Shown piece by piece: positions 42,632 through 52,890 of a DNA stretch of 64,000 nucleotides. Origin of the DNA: Apodemus sylvaticus (lineage: Eukaryota; Chordata; Mammalia; Rodentia; Muridae); assembly GCF_947179515.1 (NCBI RefSeq), contig NC_067472.1, positions 77,179,184 to 77,243,183 on the forward strand. Reading direction: 5' to 3'. Within the stretch, counting starts at the first letter, position 1. The number at the start of each line of letters is the position of its first letter. The position numbers were made by a program, and so were the translations under genes. Below the pieces are notes generated by a model. It was not told the DNA's origin, ran no database searches, and saw only the letters and a program-made list of their open reading frames with translations.

Positions 42632-43049
42632 CTATTAGGAGAGAAATTTAGAGATTGGAAACTGAGTGTTCCAGGGTGGCATCCCTGTGACTCAGGTGGA
42701 GCTATTTCCAGTTCACCTGGAGCCCTGATAGGAAAAACAGAGCTATGAAGCACTTTTGATTCAGTAAATCTCGGGTTATAGATTCCCCATGGGTGGATCA
42801 CAGAGCGTTAATAGGAAGAAAGTGCTTTCATAAGTGATGTTAGACTAGGTTGCCTGAGGAAGAATGGAATACTCCGTGGCAAGGTGAGCTTGTCCTTGTC
42901 CTAGCCACAGCTAGGCCAGGACAAAGCCCTGCTTGGAAGCAGCATGGTACCACTGTCCTCCCCCTCCAGCAGTGGGGGTCCAAGGTCACTCCACCCATCC
43001 ACAGGGCAGAACTGAATGCTAGAGAAGCACTATAAGCATTTAAAGATTA
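41876..43049. other. upstream sequence, mostly unassigned
   Basis: No repeat family recognised apart from (CA)n at 42570-42628. A minus-strand open frame here only reads the CA tract. Confidence 0.55.
42570..42628 (+). repeat. (CA)n microsatellite
   Basis: About 22 uninterrupted CA units after a short imperfect start. Confidence 0.97.
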
Positions 43050-43051
43050 GA

Positions 43052-43230
43052 GGAGGGCTGGCAAGATGGTTCAGCAGGTGAAGGTGCTTGCCTTCCAAAC
43101 CTGGAGACTCCAGTTCAATCCCCTGGGGCTCACACAGTTGTGGAAGGCAAGAGCCAATCCTGCAAACTTGTCCTCTGAGCTCTCCATGCTCACCCATAGA
43201 CACACTAATACAACACAATTTAAATAATGA
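43052..43230 (+). mobile_element. B3 SINE
   Basis: gggctggcaagatggttcag, gttcaatcccctggggctca and acttgtcctctgagctctcc. Confidence 0.9.
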
Positions 43231-43599
43231 CATAAAGATCACAGGATAGTTAGGGAAATAAAGATCAGACCAGTGGGAAAGGGTAGATTTTCTGAGGTAG
43301 TGATTAGGGAAATCTTCATTGAGAGGGGAATTAAAGAAGGGTAGGAAATAGAACTCAGGTAATATGTGGCTCCCATTCAGTATGTTCCAAAAGCCTAAAC
43401 GGAGACAAGTCTCCACACCACCCTATCAGCACGCTAAACTGTGTGAGCAAAAGAACCATTAGAGGAAGGTACCGTGTCCAGTCCCATTACTGAGTGGTTT
43501 TAAGTTGCTTATCTGATATGTCAGTAAAGGTATCATCAAAACCTTTAATGTAATCAACTGAACCATTATCATCCTCAAGGATATGAAAAATCCAGGTTA
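43231..43599. other. unassigned sequence
   Basis: No repeat or gene recognised. Confidence 0.45.
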
Positions 43600-44415
43600 T
43601 TGTGATGCCTAATTTTACTTATCAACTCATCACGAACTAGAGTCACCAGAGAAAAAAGTCCTAATAAGGAATCGTCTGGATCAGGCTGGCCTGTGGGCGT
43701 ATCTGGAGGGAACTGCCTTATTAGTCGATGTGGGGTGACCTAGCCTGAGAGTGAGCATCACCATTCCCTAGCTTGGGGCATCTGACTGCCTCCGAGTAGA
43801 GAAAGCTGGCTGAGCACTAAACATGCATGCATTCATTTTTCTCTGCTCTTGACTGTGAATATGATTCTGTTACAGGGAGCCCATCATTGCTGACCACGCA
43901 GACACAGCATTTGGCCAATAGAAAGTCTGGCCAGGCCCACAGTGTGACCGTGAGCATCCAGTAAAAGCAGAGCGCACGTCCAGGCATCTTGCTCAGAGTA
44001 AGCAGTTTGAAGCAGGAAGTTTTAACTGAAGCTAAGTAGTTGAGGGGGGCTAAGAATCTGTATAAACAGGCAGCTAAGATGACGGGTTAGCTGGAGGAGG
44101 TTCTGCACAAACAAAGCAGTTTTAACAAAGGCTAAGAAAAGTTATCTAGGGCATCCTGACCTTTGGTTCCTAGGATTGAAATTCTCCCTCAAGGAGATCA
44201 AATTCTAGTTTTAGCCTTGAACTGACCTCAGCAAGAATACAAGATGGAGGAACCTCTGCTTACTGTCTTGCCTCGTCACCATGTGACTAGCCGCTTCAAG
44301 TTCCTGCCTTGACTTTTCTGTAATGATGAGTTGTAAGCTGGAATTGCGATCAAAATAACTCCATTCTCCCCTCATTTGACTTTCCTCAGTCATTTTATCA
44401 TGGCAGCAAAAATGA
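43600..44415 (+). mobile_element. old dispersed repeat split by another element
   Basis: 43600-43861 (cctaattttacttatcaact, tgggcgtatctggaggg) and 44278-44415 (tgtgactagccgcttcaagt, agttgtaagctggaatt) fit one mammalian mid-repetitive element, also seen at 51865. The intervening 43862-44277 starts tgttacagggagcccatcat and may be an inserted LTR. Family uncertain. Confidence 0.55.
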
Positions 44416-44531
44416 AACTGGGATCATTACCATAGTAGGAAAGAGTCTTTGTAGATGTGATTAGATATTGCATAATGGCTATTCCTGGTTGTCAACTTGA
44501 CCATGTCTAGAATGAACTACAATCCAGAATT

Positions 44532-44689
44532 GGAATCAGATTTTAATAAGGTTCACAAGATTAGGTTTTAGTTGTTGCGCCCAGAGATTGAGTTACCATT
44601 GTTTCTGAGCTAAGTTAGTGTTGTGTTGTCCTTCATGCAGTGGCTTGTCTGGGTTCAAGAGAGAAAGGGTGGCAAAGCATGGTTTTTCC
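44532..44689 (+). repeat. 158-bp inverted repeat, left arm
   Basis: ggaatcagattttaataagg to gcatggtttttcc. It pairs with 45294-45451, with three mismatches counted. Confidence 0.95.
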
Positions 44690-44897
44690 TGTGAAAAAAG
44701 GATCCAGATCTTAAGGCTGGGAGATACAAGTTTCTTGGTATGGAGATCTTGAGGCATAGTGGTTATGAATCCCAGGAGATTAAGACAAGGAGATCTCTGA
44801 GTTCAAAGTCAGCCTGGGGCAAAACAAGTCCCAGATTCAGGTGTGGTGGTACATGTTTCGGGAAATATTAAAAAAAAATAGAACTGGTATGTTCCAG

Positions 44898-45107
44898 CCG
44901 GGCAGTGGTGGTGCATGCCTGTAATCCTAGCACTCTGGGAGGCAGAGGCAGGCAGATTTCTGAGTTCAAGGCCAGCCTGGTCTACAAAGTGAGTTCCAGG
45001 ACAGCCAGGGCTACACAGAGAAACCCTGTCTCAAAAAAAAAAAAAAAAAAAAATCCAAAACATAAAACAAACAAACAAAAAAAACCAAAAAAAAAAAAAA
45101 AAAAACC
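44898..45107 (+). mobile_element. B1 SINE with long A-rich tail
   Basis: gccgggcagtggtggtgcat to cctgtctc, then about 75 bases of A-rich tail. It lies in the spacer of the inverted repeat. Confidence 0.95.
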
Positions 45108-45293
45108 TTGTATGTTTCTGCGCTTGTGCCTTTTCTCCCGGCAGCACTGGTGGGCAATGGCAGACCTGTTTTTATCTCATGGAGACTCTGACTCAGAACT
45201 CCACAATCTCTCCACCCAGCTTGCTAGGTTCCCAATGGTGAGCCGCTACCATGCTAAACCCACACTTCAAATCCCCTATGGTGGTGCACACCT

Positions 45294-45451
45294 GGAAAAA
45301 ACATGCTTTGCCACCCTTTCTCTCTTGAACCCAGACAAGCCACCGCATGAAGGACAACACAACACTAACTTAGCTCAGAAACAATGGTAACTCAATCTCT
45401 GGGCGCAACAACTAAAACCTAATCTCGTGAACCTTATTAAAATCTGATTCC
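45294..45451 (-). repeat. 158-bp inverted repeat, right arm
   Basis: ggaaaaaacatgctttgcca to ttattaaaatctgattcc, the reverse complement of the left arm. The spacer is 604 bases including a B1. Confidence 0.95.
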
Positions 45452-45872
45452 TCTCGTGGAGGATCCTTACAAATCTGGATCCACCATGATATCATTCCAA
45501 AAAGACCTGACTCTCTTGCTTCCTCTCTTCCTCTCAGAAGTCCAGCCTACTTGCCCAGTGATTGGCTCCCTTATTTATTAGGGAATTGGTTCACAAGAAC
45601 AGCACCAAGCCCATCCACAACAGGTACACACCTTTAATCTGGGTCACACCTTCTGCTGGAGACCTACATAAGGACATTGGAAGAAGGAAGATTTGTTCTT
45701 TTTTGCCTGCTTGCCTTGTGGGTTTGAGCAACTGCTAGATCCTTGGACTTCCCAAAAACAGCTGACCATTGTTGGGGAGCTGGACTACAGACTGTAAGTC
45801 ATCATAACAAATTCCCTTACTATACAGAGACTACTGATAAGTTCTGTGACTCTAGAGAACCCTGACTAATAC

Positions 45873-46377
45873 AGATACCGTATCCTGGATTATCCAGGTG
45901 ATATTACATCAAGCCACATGTATCCATATAAGAAAAGCAGAGGGAGACTTAACACACAGAGAAAGTTTGTACAGTCAGAAGATGTGGGCCTGAAGACAGA
46001 CATGGTATGGCCACAAACCAAGGAAAACTGACACCAGGAGGGCTGGAGAAGGCAAGAACTGACTCGTCCTTATAGCCTGACAAGGGTCCTTCTGTCACCT
46101 TGATCTTGGCTCAGTGAGTCTAATCTTGACTGTGATAACAGTGAGACTGGACTTTTGTGCTCCAGGATGAGTTTATGGCACCAGGTCTGTAGTCATTGAC
46201 ACACCAGCCATAGGAAGAAACATGACTGCTATTGTATGAGTTTGACTTGGTTAAGACAGAGATCATGGGGTCAAAAGACTTTTGTGCCAGTGTCTTCCTC
46301 ACTTGCAGAGATGTCATTTCTTGGCTAGGGCTGCTGTGAAATTGACCTCCAACTTGGGAGAGGGCGTTAAAACATAA
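45873..46377. other. unassigned sequence
   Basis: No gene. Phrases like tgagtctaatcttgactgtg hint at an old repeat, but this is not defined. Confidence 0.4.
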
Positions 46378-46475
46378 ATTTAGAAGTCAAGGAAATGGCT
46401 CAAGAGGTAAAGATGCTTGCCTCCACATCATCTGAGTCTGATTCTTGCAACCTGCATGGCAGAAGGAGAGACTAA
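46378..46475 (+). mobile_element. B3 SINE fragment
   Basis: aggaaatggctcaagaggta and tctgattcttgcaacctgca. Confidence 0.65.
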
Positions 46476-46527
46476 CACCTATAAATAGTTCTTTGACGCT
46501 ATCCCCAATTCAAGCTGTTGACAATAA

Positions 46528-46931
46528 TAAGTGTACTGGCTAGTTTCGTGTGTCAACTTGACACAGGCTGGAGTTATCACAGAGAAAGGAGCTTTAGTTG
46601 GGGAAGTGCCGCTTCCATGAGATCCAGCTGTGGGGCATTTTCTCAATTAGTGATCAAGTGGGGAGGGCCCTTGTGGGTGGTACCATCCCTGGGCTGGTGC
46701 TCTTGGGTTCTATAAGAGAGCAGGCTGAGCAAGCCAGGGGAAGCAAGTCAGTAAGAAACATCCCTCCATGGCCTCTGCATCAGCTCCTGCTTCCTGACCT
46801 GCTTGAGTTCCAGTCCTGACTTCCTTTAGTGATGAACTGCAACGTGGAAGTGTAAGCTGAATAAACCCTTTCCTTCCCAACTTGCTTCTTGGTCATGATG
46901 TTTGTGCAGGAATAGAAACCCTGACTAAGAC
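46528..46931 (+). mobile_element. MaLR/ERVL-like dispersed repeat, full-looking copy
   Basis: tggctagtttcgtgtgtcaa start, ggttctataagagagcaggc, a polyadenylation-like gctgaataaaccctttcctt and the end gaaaccctgactaagaca. Same family as 36318-36905, opposite strand. Confidence 0.8.
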
Positions 46932-47544
46932 AATAAGAGATAAAAATTGGCTATGGTAAAGGACCCCAAAAGGGAACAGTGTCTCTTAGGCTAAAATCCT
47001 TTGACAGTCTTTTATTTTTCCCCACCGACAGAAGCTAGAGATGACAGAGGTTCATAAGTCTAAACATCTTTGGTTCTGCTCTAACCATAGGCCAGAGATG
47101 CCAGGAACAGGGATCTTATCTCTCTTCTTCTAAAGAAGGATCCCATCTACTGAAAACCATCCATGAGGATGTGACAAGAGACTGAGAGGCACCGACACCT
47201 GGAATGAGAACTGGAGTGACCAGCTCCTTTTCCTCATCCATGTCTCCATCCAATAAAGCCTTAGCAACTCCAAGGTACCACGCCCAGGGACTCCTCCTGC
47301 CACACAGCAGGATATGACATCTACCTTTTTCTCCCCCTCTTAATCTTCCTGTAATAAAATACTTCTTTTCAAAACTTACTCTCTGTCATCTGTGAATTTC
47401 ATCGTTTGAGTTAAAGAAACAAGAAGCCAAAGGCGACCAACTCAGGGTAGGCTGTGTGTCTGTGGGCATCCAGCATCCTCACTTGCCAATTAAAAGCTCT
47501 CCCAAGAGCTAAGAAACGTCCCCAAATTCTCTTCCTCACCTTTA
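46932..47544. mobile_element. possible ERV LTR remnant
   Basis: Two polyadenylation-like sites (ccaataaagcc at about 47252, gtaataaaat at 47352) and a U5-like aaacttactctctgtcatct. No defined ends. Confidence 0.35.
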
Positions 47545-47584
47545 ATATATCTATATCTATAGATACCTATAGATATAGATATAT
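47545..47584. repeat. 18-bp perfect AT-rich palindrome with 4-base spacer
   Basis: atatatctatatctatag and ctatagatatagatatat flank atac. It abuts the A-tail side of a B1. Confidence 0.97.
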
Positions 47585-47586
47585 AG

Positions 47587-47735
47587 AGTTTTTTTCAGAC
47601 AGGGTTTCTCTGTGTAGTCCTGACTGTCCTGGTACTCACTCTATAGACCAGGCTGGCCTCAAACTCAGAAATCCGCCTGCCTCTGCCTCCCAAGTGCTGG
47701 AATTAAAGGCATGCGCCACCACCGCCGCCCAGCTT
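47587..47735 (-). mobile_element. B1 SINE
   Basis: cagacagggtttctctgtgt to gctggaattaaaggcatgcg and ccgccgcccagc at its 5' end. Confidence 0.95.
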
Positions 47736-48334
47736 ATATTTTTAAAACGTACATTTATTTTCTCACAGTTTTGGAGAGTACAAAATGAAGAAAGTACCAC
47801 TGGGCTAGCTCCCTCCGAGGGTCTCACAGAATACATTCAAGGAATTCACCAGTTCTTGTGCTCCCTAACTGGGATTGCTCCATCTCTGTCTTCATCCTCA
47901 CATGGGCTTCCCACTGCCTTTTCTATGTCTTTTCTCCATTGCGCTCCCTTATAAGGGTATAGCTGGTCTCGGCTACTCTTTGAGTTCTTCTTTTTCCCAC
48001 TCTTCGTCCCCCCATTTCGCCCCCATCACTAGATAGAACAGAAAGAAGAATATAGGGGAGAGAAAGAGAGAGATCTCTAAGTCTTTTCCTAATTTTTTTT
48101 CCTTTGAGCACAACCGTCTGAAAAGTTCCCAGAATTTCAAACTTCACACAATCACAGAAACTATCTGCAGCTGGCAAAATTATGCCTTGGCTAGAGCATG
48201 AGACAAACCACAGTCAGCTGCTATGGTCAGTCCAAAGCAGCCCTACATTCCTACACCTGGGATTAAAACAAAAACATTCTTAAATTTCTATATTTTTTAA
48301 AATTTATTTATTTTTTTTTAAATTTATTTTATGT
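47736..48334. other. old mammalian repeat fragment and unassigned sequence
   Basis: 47750-47950 (tttattttctcacagttttg, gctccctccgagggtctcac) resembles a mammal-wide mid-repetitive element of uncertain name. The rest is unassigned. Confidence 0.5.
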
Positions 48335-48503
48335 ATGTGAGTACACTGCAGCTATCTTCAGACATATCAGAAGAGGGCATTGGATCCCATTACAGATGGT
48401 TGTGAGCCACCATGTGGTTGCTGGGAATTGAACTCAGGACCTCAGTCAGTGAGGTTAAGAACAGTCAGTGCTCTTAACCACTGAGCCATCTCTCCAGACC
48501 CAG
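48335..48503 (-). mobile_element. B2 SINE
   Basis: gtatgtgagtacactgcagc to ccactgagccatctctccag. A short insertion, agtgaggttaagaac, interrupts the 5' part. (GTTT)n follows at 48505-48530. Confidence 0.95.
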
Positions 48504-48544
48504 GTTTGTTTGTTTGTTTGTTTGTTTGTTTTAATTAGGTGTAT

Positions 48545-48713
48545 TTGGATGTGGGAAGAGTATGTTTCTGTGGAGGCCAGAAGTGCTAGTTAGATCCCTA
48601 GAGTTGAAGCTGAAGCTACAGACAGTTGAGAACTATCTTATGTGGATGCTGGGAACTGAACTCAATATAAGAGCAGTATATGCTCTTAACCCCTGAGCTC
48701 TCTCTCCAGTCCC
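48545..48713 (-). mobile_element. B3/B2-type SINE
   Basis: gtggaggccagaagtgctag and gagctctctctccagtcccc. Confidence 0.8.
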
Positions 48714-48741
48714 CTACCCTGCCCTTTTTAAAAGGCAGGTC

Positions 48742-48928
48742 TCGGGCTGGAAAGATGGCTCAGGGGTTAAGAGCACCGGCTGCTCTTCCAGAGGTCCTGA
48801 GTTCAAATCCCAGCAACCACATGGTGGCTTACAACCATCTGTAATGGGATACGATGCCCTCTTCTGGTGTGTCTGAAGACAGCTACAGTGTACTCATATA
48901 CATAAATAAAATCTTTTAAAAAAGAAAA
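48742..48928 (+). mobile_element. B2 SINE with TSD
   Basis: gggctggaaagatggctcag to cagctacagtgtactcatat and AATAAAATCTTTT. Flanked by aaaggcaggtctc (about 48729-48741 and 48929-48941). Forms an inverted pair with the B2 at 48335. Confidence 0.97.
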
Positions 48929-48944
48929 AAAGGCAGGTCTCACT

Positions 48945-49068
48945 TTTAGCTCTGACTGGCCTAGACCTCACTATGTATACTAGGCTGGCTATGAATTGGC
49001 AGAGAACTGCCTTCCTCTTCCCCTAGAATGTTAGGATTGTCAATGTGTGTCACTATACCTAGCCCTAT
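48945..49068 (-). mobile_element. old B1 SINE
   Basis: gctctgactggcctagacct to tgttaggattgtcaatgtgt. Confidence 0.7.
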
Positions 49069-49440
49069 TTCCCAATAAAATGACATTCATGGTCCCCCTT
49101 TGGGGGATCCTATTCAACACATTATCAGAACAACTCCCCATTTGTTCCTCCCTGGAGTAAAGAGACAACTCCAGGAGGCACCTGTGTAGTCTCATGAGGA
49201 CTCAGCAAGTTTGGCTACTTGCCTACCTCCAGGGAATAAATCAGTGATGTTATTAGGCCTCAGAACACCTAATCTAGCCCAGTTCTCACCACACCACCCA
49301 CCTCCTGGTGACTCCCAAACTCTGATGCCTGCGATTTCACTTACAATCAGCCACACATTTGTACTTTACTAAATCACACCCACTAAACACAGACACCGGG
49401 ACTGCATCCTTTATCTCTGAAGGATTTAAGGGAACATTGT
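49069..49440. other. unassigned upstream sequence
   Basis: No repeat or gene recognised. Confidence 0.45.
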
Positions 49441-49444
49441 CAGG

Positions 49445-49571
49445 CGTGGAGAGATGACTCAGCAGTTAAGAGGGCTTGCTGCTGTTGCAAAGGACCCACA
49501 TTGTATGGCTTACAACCCACTGTAACTCCAGTGATAGGCTATGAAACATCCTTGGGCATCTGGACACACAC

Positions 49572-49609
<38 letters not shown>

Positions 49610-49612
49610 TTT
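49445..49612 (+). mobile_element. B2/B3-type SINE with (GA)n tail
   Basis: gcgtggagagatgactcagc and acccactgtaactccagtga, then (GA)n at 49571-49609. Confidence 0.8.
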
Positions 49613-49920
49613 AAAAAAAAAAAGAAAACATTGCATTGCAGTTCCAAATGCTTGGCTTCCTGTACTGTGGCTAAATGATAATTCTGCCTCATAAAGGGAC
49701 ATTTCTAAACAGTGAGTCTATTTACATGGCTGAGCAGCTATTAGGATGGTTGAGAACACTGTGTAGAAGGTCCTTTGCACCAGAGGAAAAATAATCACCC
49801 CACAGTTGGGGGCACACTCTAATTCTAAAGCTCTGTGTGTTATCTCTCTATGCTGATAAATTCTCTCAAGAGCTTTCCTCCTGGGATCCCAGCCAGCGAT
49901 TTCCATTTGCACGTGTACCA
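49613..49920. other. unassigned sequence
   Basis: No repeat or gene recognised. Confidence 0.45.
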
Positions 49921-49990
49921 GAAAGGGAGAGGGGGAGGGGGAGGGGGGGAGGGGAGGAGGAGAGGGAGAGGGAGAGGGAGAAGGAGAGAG
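49921..49990 (+). repeat. GGGAGA-rich purine simple repeat
   Basis: agggagagggggagggggag and onward. All purine for about 65 bases. Confidence 0.95.
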
Positions 49991-50104
49991 CTCACATTTG
50001 GCTGATCCACAGGCTTGGCATTTTTGTGGATCTGCCGATCTACCCCCTCCCCCAAGAGACAGACACTTGCCTAGACCACACGTGTTCCTGCCCTGTTCAT
50101 TCCC

Positions 50105-50303
50105 ATATCAATGCCCTAGGAGTGTCAGGCAAAACACTACAAACCAGGTGGCTTAAAACAATAGCAACCTGTTCTTTCATACCTCTGTCTCTCTGCCCCC
50201 CCCCCCCCCCCTTCTGTCCTAGGCTCTGGTGAATTCTGACAATCTGAGCTGCGCCCTGGCTTGTAGCCCTGTTTTCTTTTATGTCTCTTACCCTCTGTCA
50301 AAC
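50105..50303 (+). mobile_element. old mammal-wide repeat fragment with C-run
   Basis: aaccaggtggcttaaaacaa is typical of an ancient mid-repetitive family. A run of 14 C lies at about 50197-50210. Confidence 0.5.
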
Positions 50304-50352
50304 TTATTTATCTATCTGTCTATCTATCTATGTATTTATTTATTTATTTAGA
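50304..50352 (+). repeat. (CTAT)n/(TTTA)n microsatellite
   Basis: ttatctatctgtctatctat running into tatttatttatttattta. Confidence 0.95.
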
Positions 50353-50482
50353 GACAAGGTCTCATTATGTAGCTCTGACTAGCCTGGAATTTGCTAGGTA
50401 GACAGGCTGACCTTGAACTCAAAGAGATCCCCCTACTAATGCCTCCAGCAGAGTGCTGGGGTTGGAGGTATATGCCACCATA
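50352..50482 (-). mobile_element. old B1 SINE
   Basis: gagacaaggtctcattatgt to gctggggttggaggtatatg. Confidence 0.85.
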
Positions 50483-50596
50483 AATTGCTTCCTACACCTT
50501 TTTAAATGAGCAAGTGAATGGACGAATAAATTGTGTATGTGAGTGGCATGCGATATATGTGATATGTGTATGTGTGTACATGCATGCCATGTCATT

Positions 50597-50778
50597 TTGT
50601 TGTTGTTGTTGTTTTGGATTTGTTTTTTTTTCCCCCAGAGACTGGGTTTCTCTGTATAACCCCGGTGTCCTGGAACTCACTCTTGTAGACCAGTCTGGCC
50701 TCGAACTCAGAAATTCGCCTGCCTCTGCCTCCCAGAGTGCTGGGATTACAGGCGTGTGCCACCACTGCCCGGCTATGC
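50597..50778 (-). mobile_element. B1 SINE
   Basis: (GTT)n tail at 50598-50613, agagactgggtttctctgta to gctgggattacaggcgtgtg and ctgcccggc. Confidence 0.95.
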
Positions 50779-50907
50779 CATGTCATTCTTATGAAGGGGG
50801 CAGAGGATGGCCTTTGGGAATGATTCCTTTCACTGTGGGGAAACCAAGCTCGGGTACTAAGGTCAGCACAGCAAGTACTGTTACCCAAGTTATCTCTTTG
50901 TGAGAAA

Positions 50908-50916
50908 GCGCGCGCG

Positions 50917-50958
<42 letters not shown>

Positions 50959-50962
50959 ACAC
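50908..50962 (+). repeat. (CG)n/(CA)n alternating purine-pyrimidine tract
   Basis: gcgcgcgcgcacgcgcgc followed by about 16 CA units. Confidence 0.97.
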
Positions 50963-50964
50963 TT

Positions 50965-51110
50965 TTTTCTAAGGACAAGGAAAGTCTCATGTAACACAGG
51001 CTGGCTGCAAACTCACTATGTAAGCAGAGGCTAGCCTTGAATTCCTGATCCACCTGCTTCTACCTCCCAAGTGCTAGGATTACAGGGTGTACCACCACGC
51101 CTAGATTTTT
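50965..51110 (-). mobile_element. old B1 SINE
   Basis: aggaaagtctcatgtaacac to gctaggattacagggtgtac. Confidence 0.8.
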
Positions 51111-51211
51111 TATGGCTCCTTCTACAGATCTGTTTATTTCCAAGGAAGACTAGAGCAGCAGCCCTAAGGAAACAGGGGATGTTGCAACCAAAGTACTAGT
51201 ATGCGCAACCA

Positions 51212-51259
51212 TCTCCCTCTGTCCCTGCTGAGTGTTCTCCCTCTGTCCCTGCTGAGTGT
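51212..51259 (+). repeat. 2 x 24-bp exact tandem duplication
   Basis: tctccctctgtccctgctga plus gtgt, twice without a mismatch. Confidence 0.97.
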
Positions 51260-51399
51260 AGCTTCTGGTATCCACATTTGTCTCCTTTGATGTCTTCAAA
51301 AGAGATGCCTTCTGTTAGCCAACCTGTATGTGATGACTTACCCAGCATTCTCAAAGGTGGATCCAGAAAATGTCCAAACCAATGGGTCTGTCCCTCTCG

Positions 51400-51760
51400 G
51401 GCCCTTTGAACTGGTCTCCTGAGCAGGAAAGAAAAGACAGCTGGGCCCCAGCTTCTGCAGCCTGCCCGCACTTCCATAACAAGCTATCACAGGCTCTGGG
51501 GCTGAGACAACAACACTTCTCTTCCTCAAGGCTCTGAAGGCTGCAAGTCCAAGGAGTCAGTGGGGCTCATCGCTGAGTTCACCCTCTCTGGCTTATAGGT
51601 GGCCCTGTCTCACTGTCATCTCTCTGCTTATCCTCAGCCTCCGTGTTCACCAGGCCCCAAATCATCCTATGACTTCATTGCTCTCTAACTAGCTTTGTCA
51701 GAGTCCCATCTCCAAATACAGTCACTTCAACAAGCCAATTTTAACTGTGAGACACACTTC
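51400..51760 (+). mobile_element. old mammal-wide mid-repetitive element
   Basis: ttccataacaagctatcaca, gcttataggtggccctgtct and ccatctccaaatacagtcac match a pan-mammalian repeat pattern. Name uncertain. Confidence 0.55.
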
Positions 51761-51864
51761 TGGCTGTGTCTGTGAACATGTAACTGAAGGGGGAAAACCC
51801 ATCTTGAATTTGGGTGACACCGTGTTAGCCAAGGGTCCTAGATTCAATAAGGGAAAAAGCCACC

Positions 51865-52056
51865 AGCATCCACCAGCCTGGTTCATGTCTCTCTGCTTCC
51901 TGACTGAGGACTTGATGGAACCGACTATCTCCTGCTCCTACGACAATACCTTCCCTGCTAATGGATTCTACCCTGAACCAGGAGCCGGAATTCACTGGAC
52001 TTTCCTAACTTGCCATTGTCTAGAGTTTTGTTACAACAACAAAGAAAGTAATTAAT
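51865..52056 (+). mobile_element. old dispersed repeat, 3' part
   Basis: ctctctgcttcctgactgag and ttgttacaacaacaaagaaa followed by taattaata. Same family as 43600-44415. Confidence 0.55.
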
Positions 52057-52465
52057 ATAAAGTCCATCCAAATTGCTGCAGAATTTTGATTCCTTTCCTT
52101 CTATATAATACAAAATCACTAAAGTTATAAATATACAAATAAGGCAGATCCTTCACAAAATGTATCCATGATTGATACTATATAATGCTGTTGAGCAAAT
52201 GAGAGTAACTATTGAAAAGTGATTGCTTCAGAGACATCACCCAAATATTTATTAAGTAAATAGAAAAATATAGGTATGAAACTGACTTAATTTTATTTAC
52301 TAATATGACCTAAAACCACAAGTTTGCTGTATGCTAAAGATAACCCCTCAGCACAAGATAAAGCCTCTGAATGCAAGAGAAAAATCATGAGGTTTATAAG
52401 TCATAAGAAACATAAATTGTGAGACAGTATTGTTCTTTTTTTAAATTGTCTTATTGTGTCTTGTT
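52057..52465. other. AT-rich unassigned sequence
   Basis: No repeat or gene recognised. Confidence 0.45.
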
Positions 52466-52585
52466 TTGTTTTGTTTTGAGACAGGGTGGCACTTTGAAGC
52501 CCTGTCTGGCTTCAAATGAGAAAACCTCCTGATTTAGACTTCCCCAGAGTTAGTATTAGTATAGGCATGCAACCACCTGACCATA
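52466..52585 (-). mobile_element. old B1 SINE fragment
   Basis: gttttgagacagggtggcac to gtattagtataggcatgcaa. Confidence 0.65.
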
Positions 52586-52607
52586 TTGTCTCTTTAAAAT
52601 GAAAAAA

Positions 52608-52890
52608 TCGATATGCTGGTGTAGAGGTCTGTTAGCAGAACGCAGCAGGAAGTCCTAGAGTCCATCTCCAGCACCAAATAAACCAGGTGTGGTAATACAA
52701 GCATACGTCTCAGCCCTCAGGAGGTGGAGGCAGGAAGATCAGAAATTCAAGGTTATTTTCAGCTACATAGAAATTTCAAGGCCAACCTGAGCTGCCTGAA
52801 TGAGACCCTGTCTCAAGGGGAAAAAAAGAGCAGACAAACACAACAAAAGGTAAACAATGCAAAGCAAAAAAAAAAAAAAAAAAAAAAAGG
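52608..52890 (+). mobile_element. B4 (ID-B1) SINE with A-rich tail
   Basis: gagtccatctccagcaccaa ID part, caggaggtggaggcaggaag B1 part and gagaccctgtctcaagg, then an A-rich tail to 52888. Confidence 0.8.

Larger units (their letters stand above)
44475..45872 (+). mobile_element. composite rodent mid-repetitive element (RMER1-like?) containing inverted arms
   Basis: Starts ggctattcctggttgtcaac and ends ctagagaaccctgactaata, with an internal SINE-like piece (gagttcaaagtcagcctggg). The 158-bp inverted repeat and a later B1 lie inside it. The family name is a guess from memory, and the layout suggests nested insertions. Confidence 0.55.

Noticed and set aside
49921..49990. Promoter GA-box array
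   Set aside because: A plain GGGAGA simple repeat with no CpG enrichment or linked transcript evidence.
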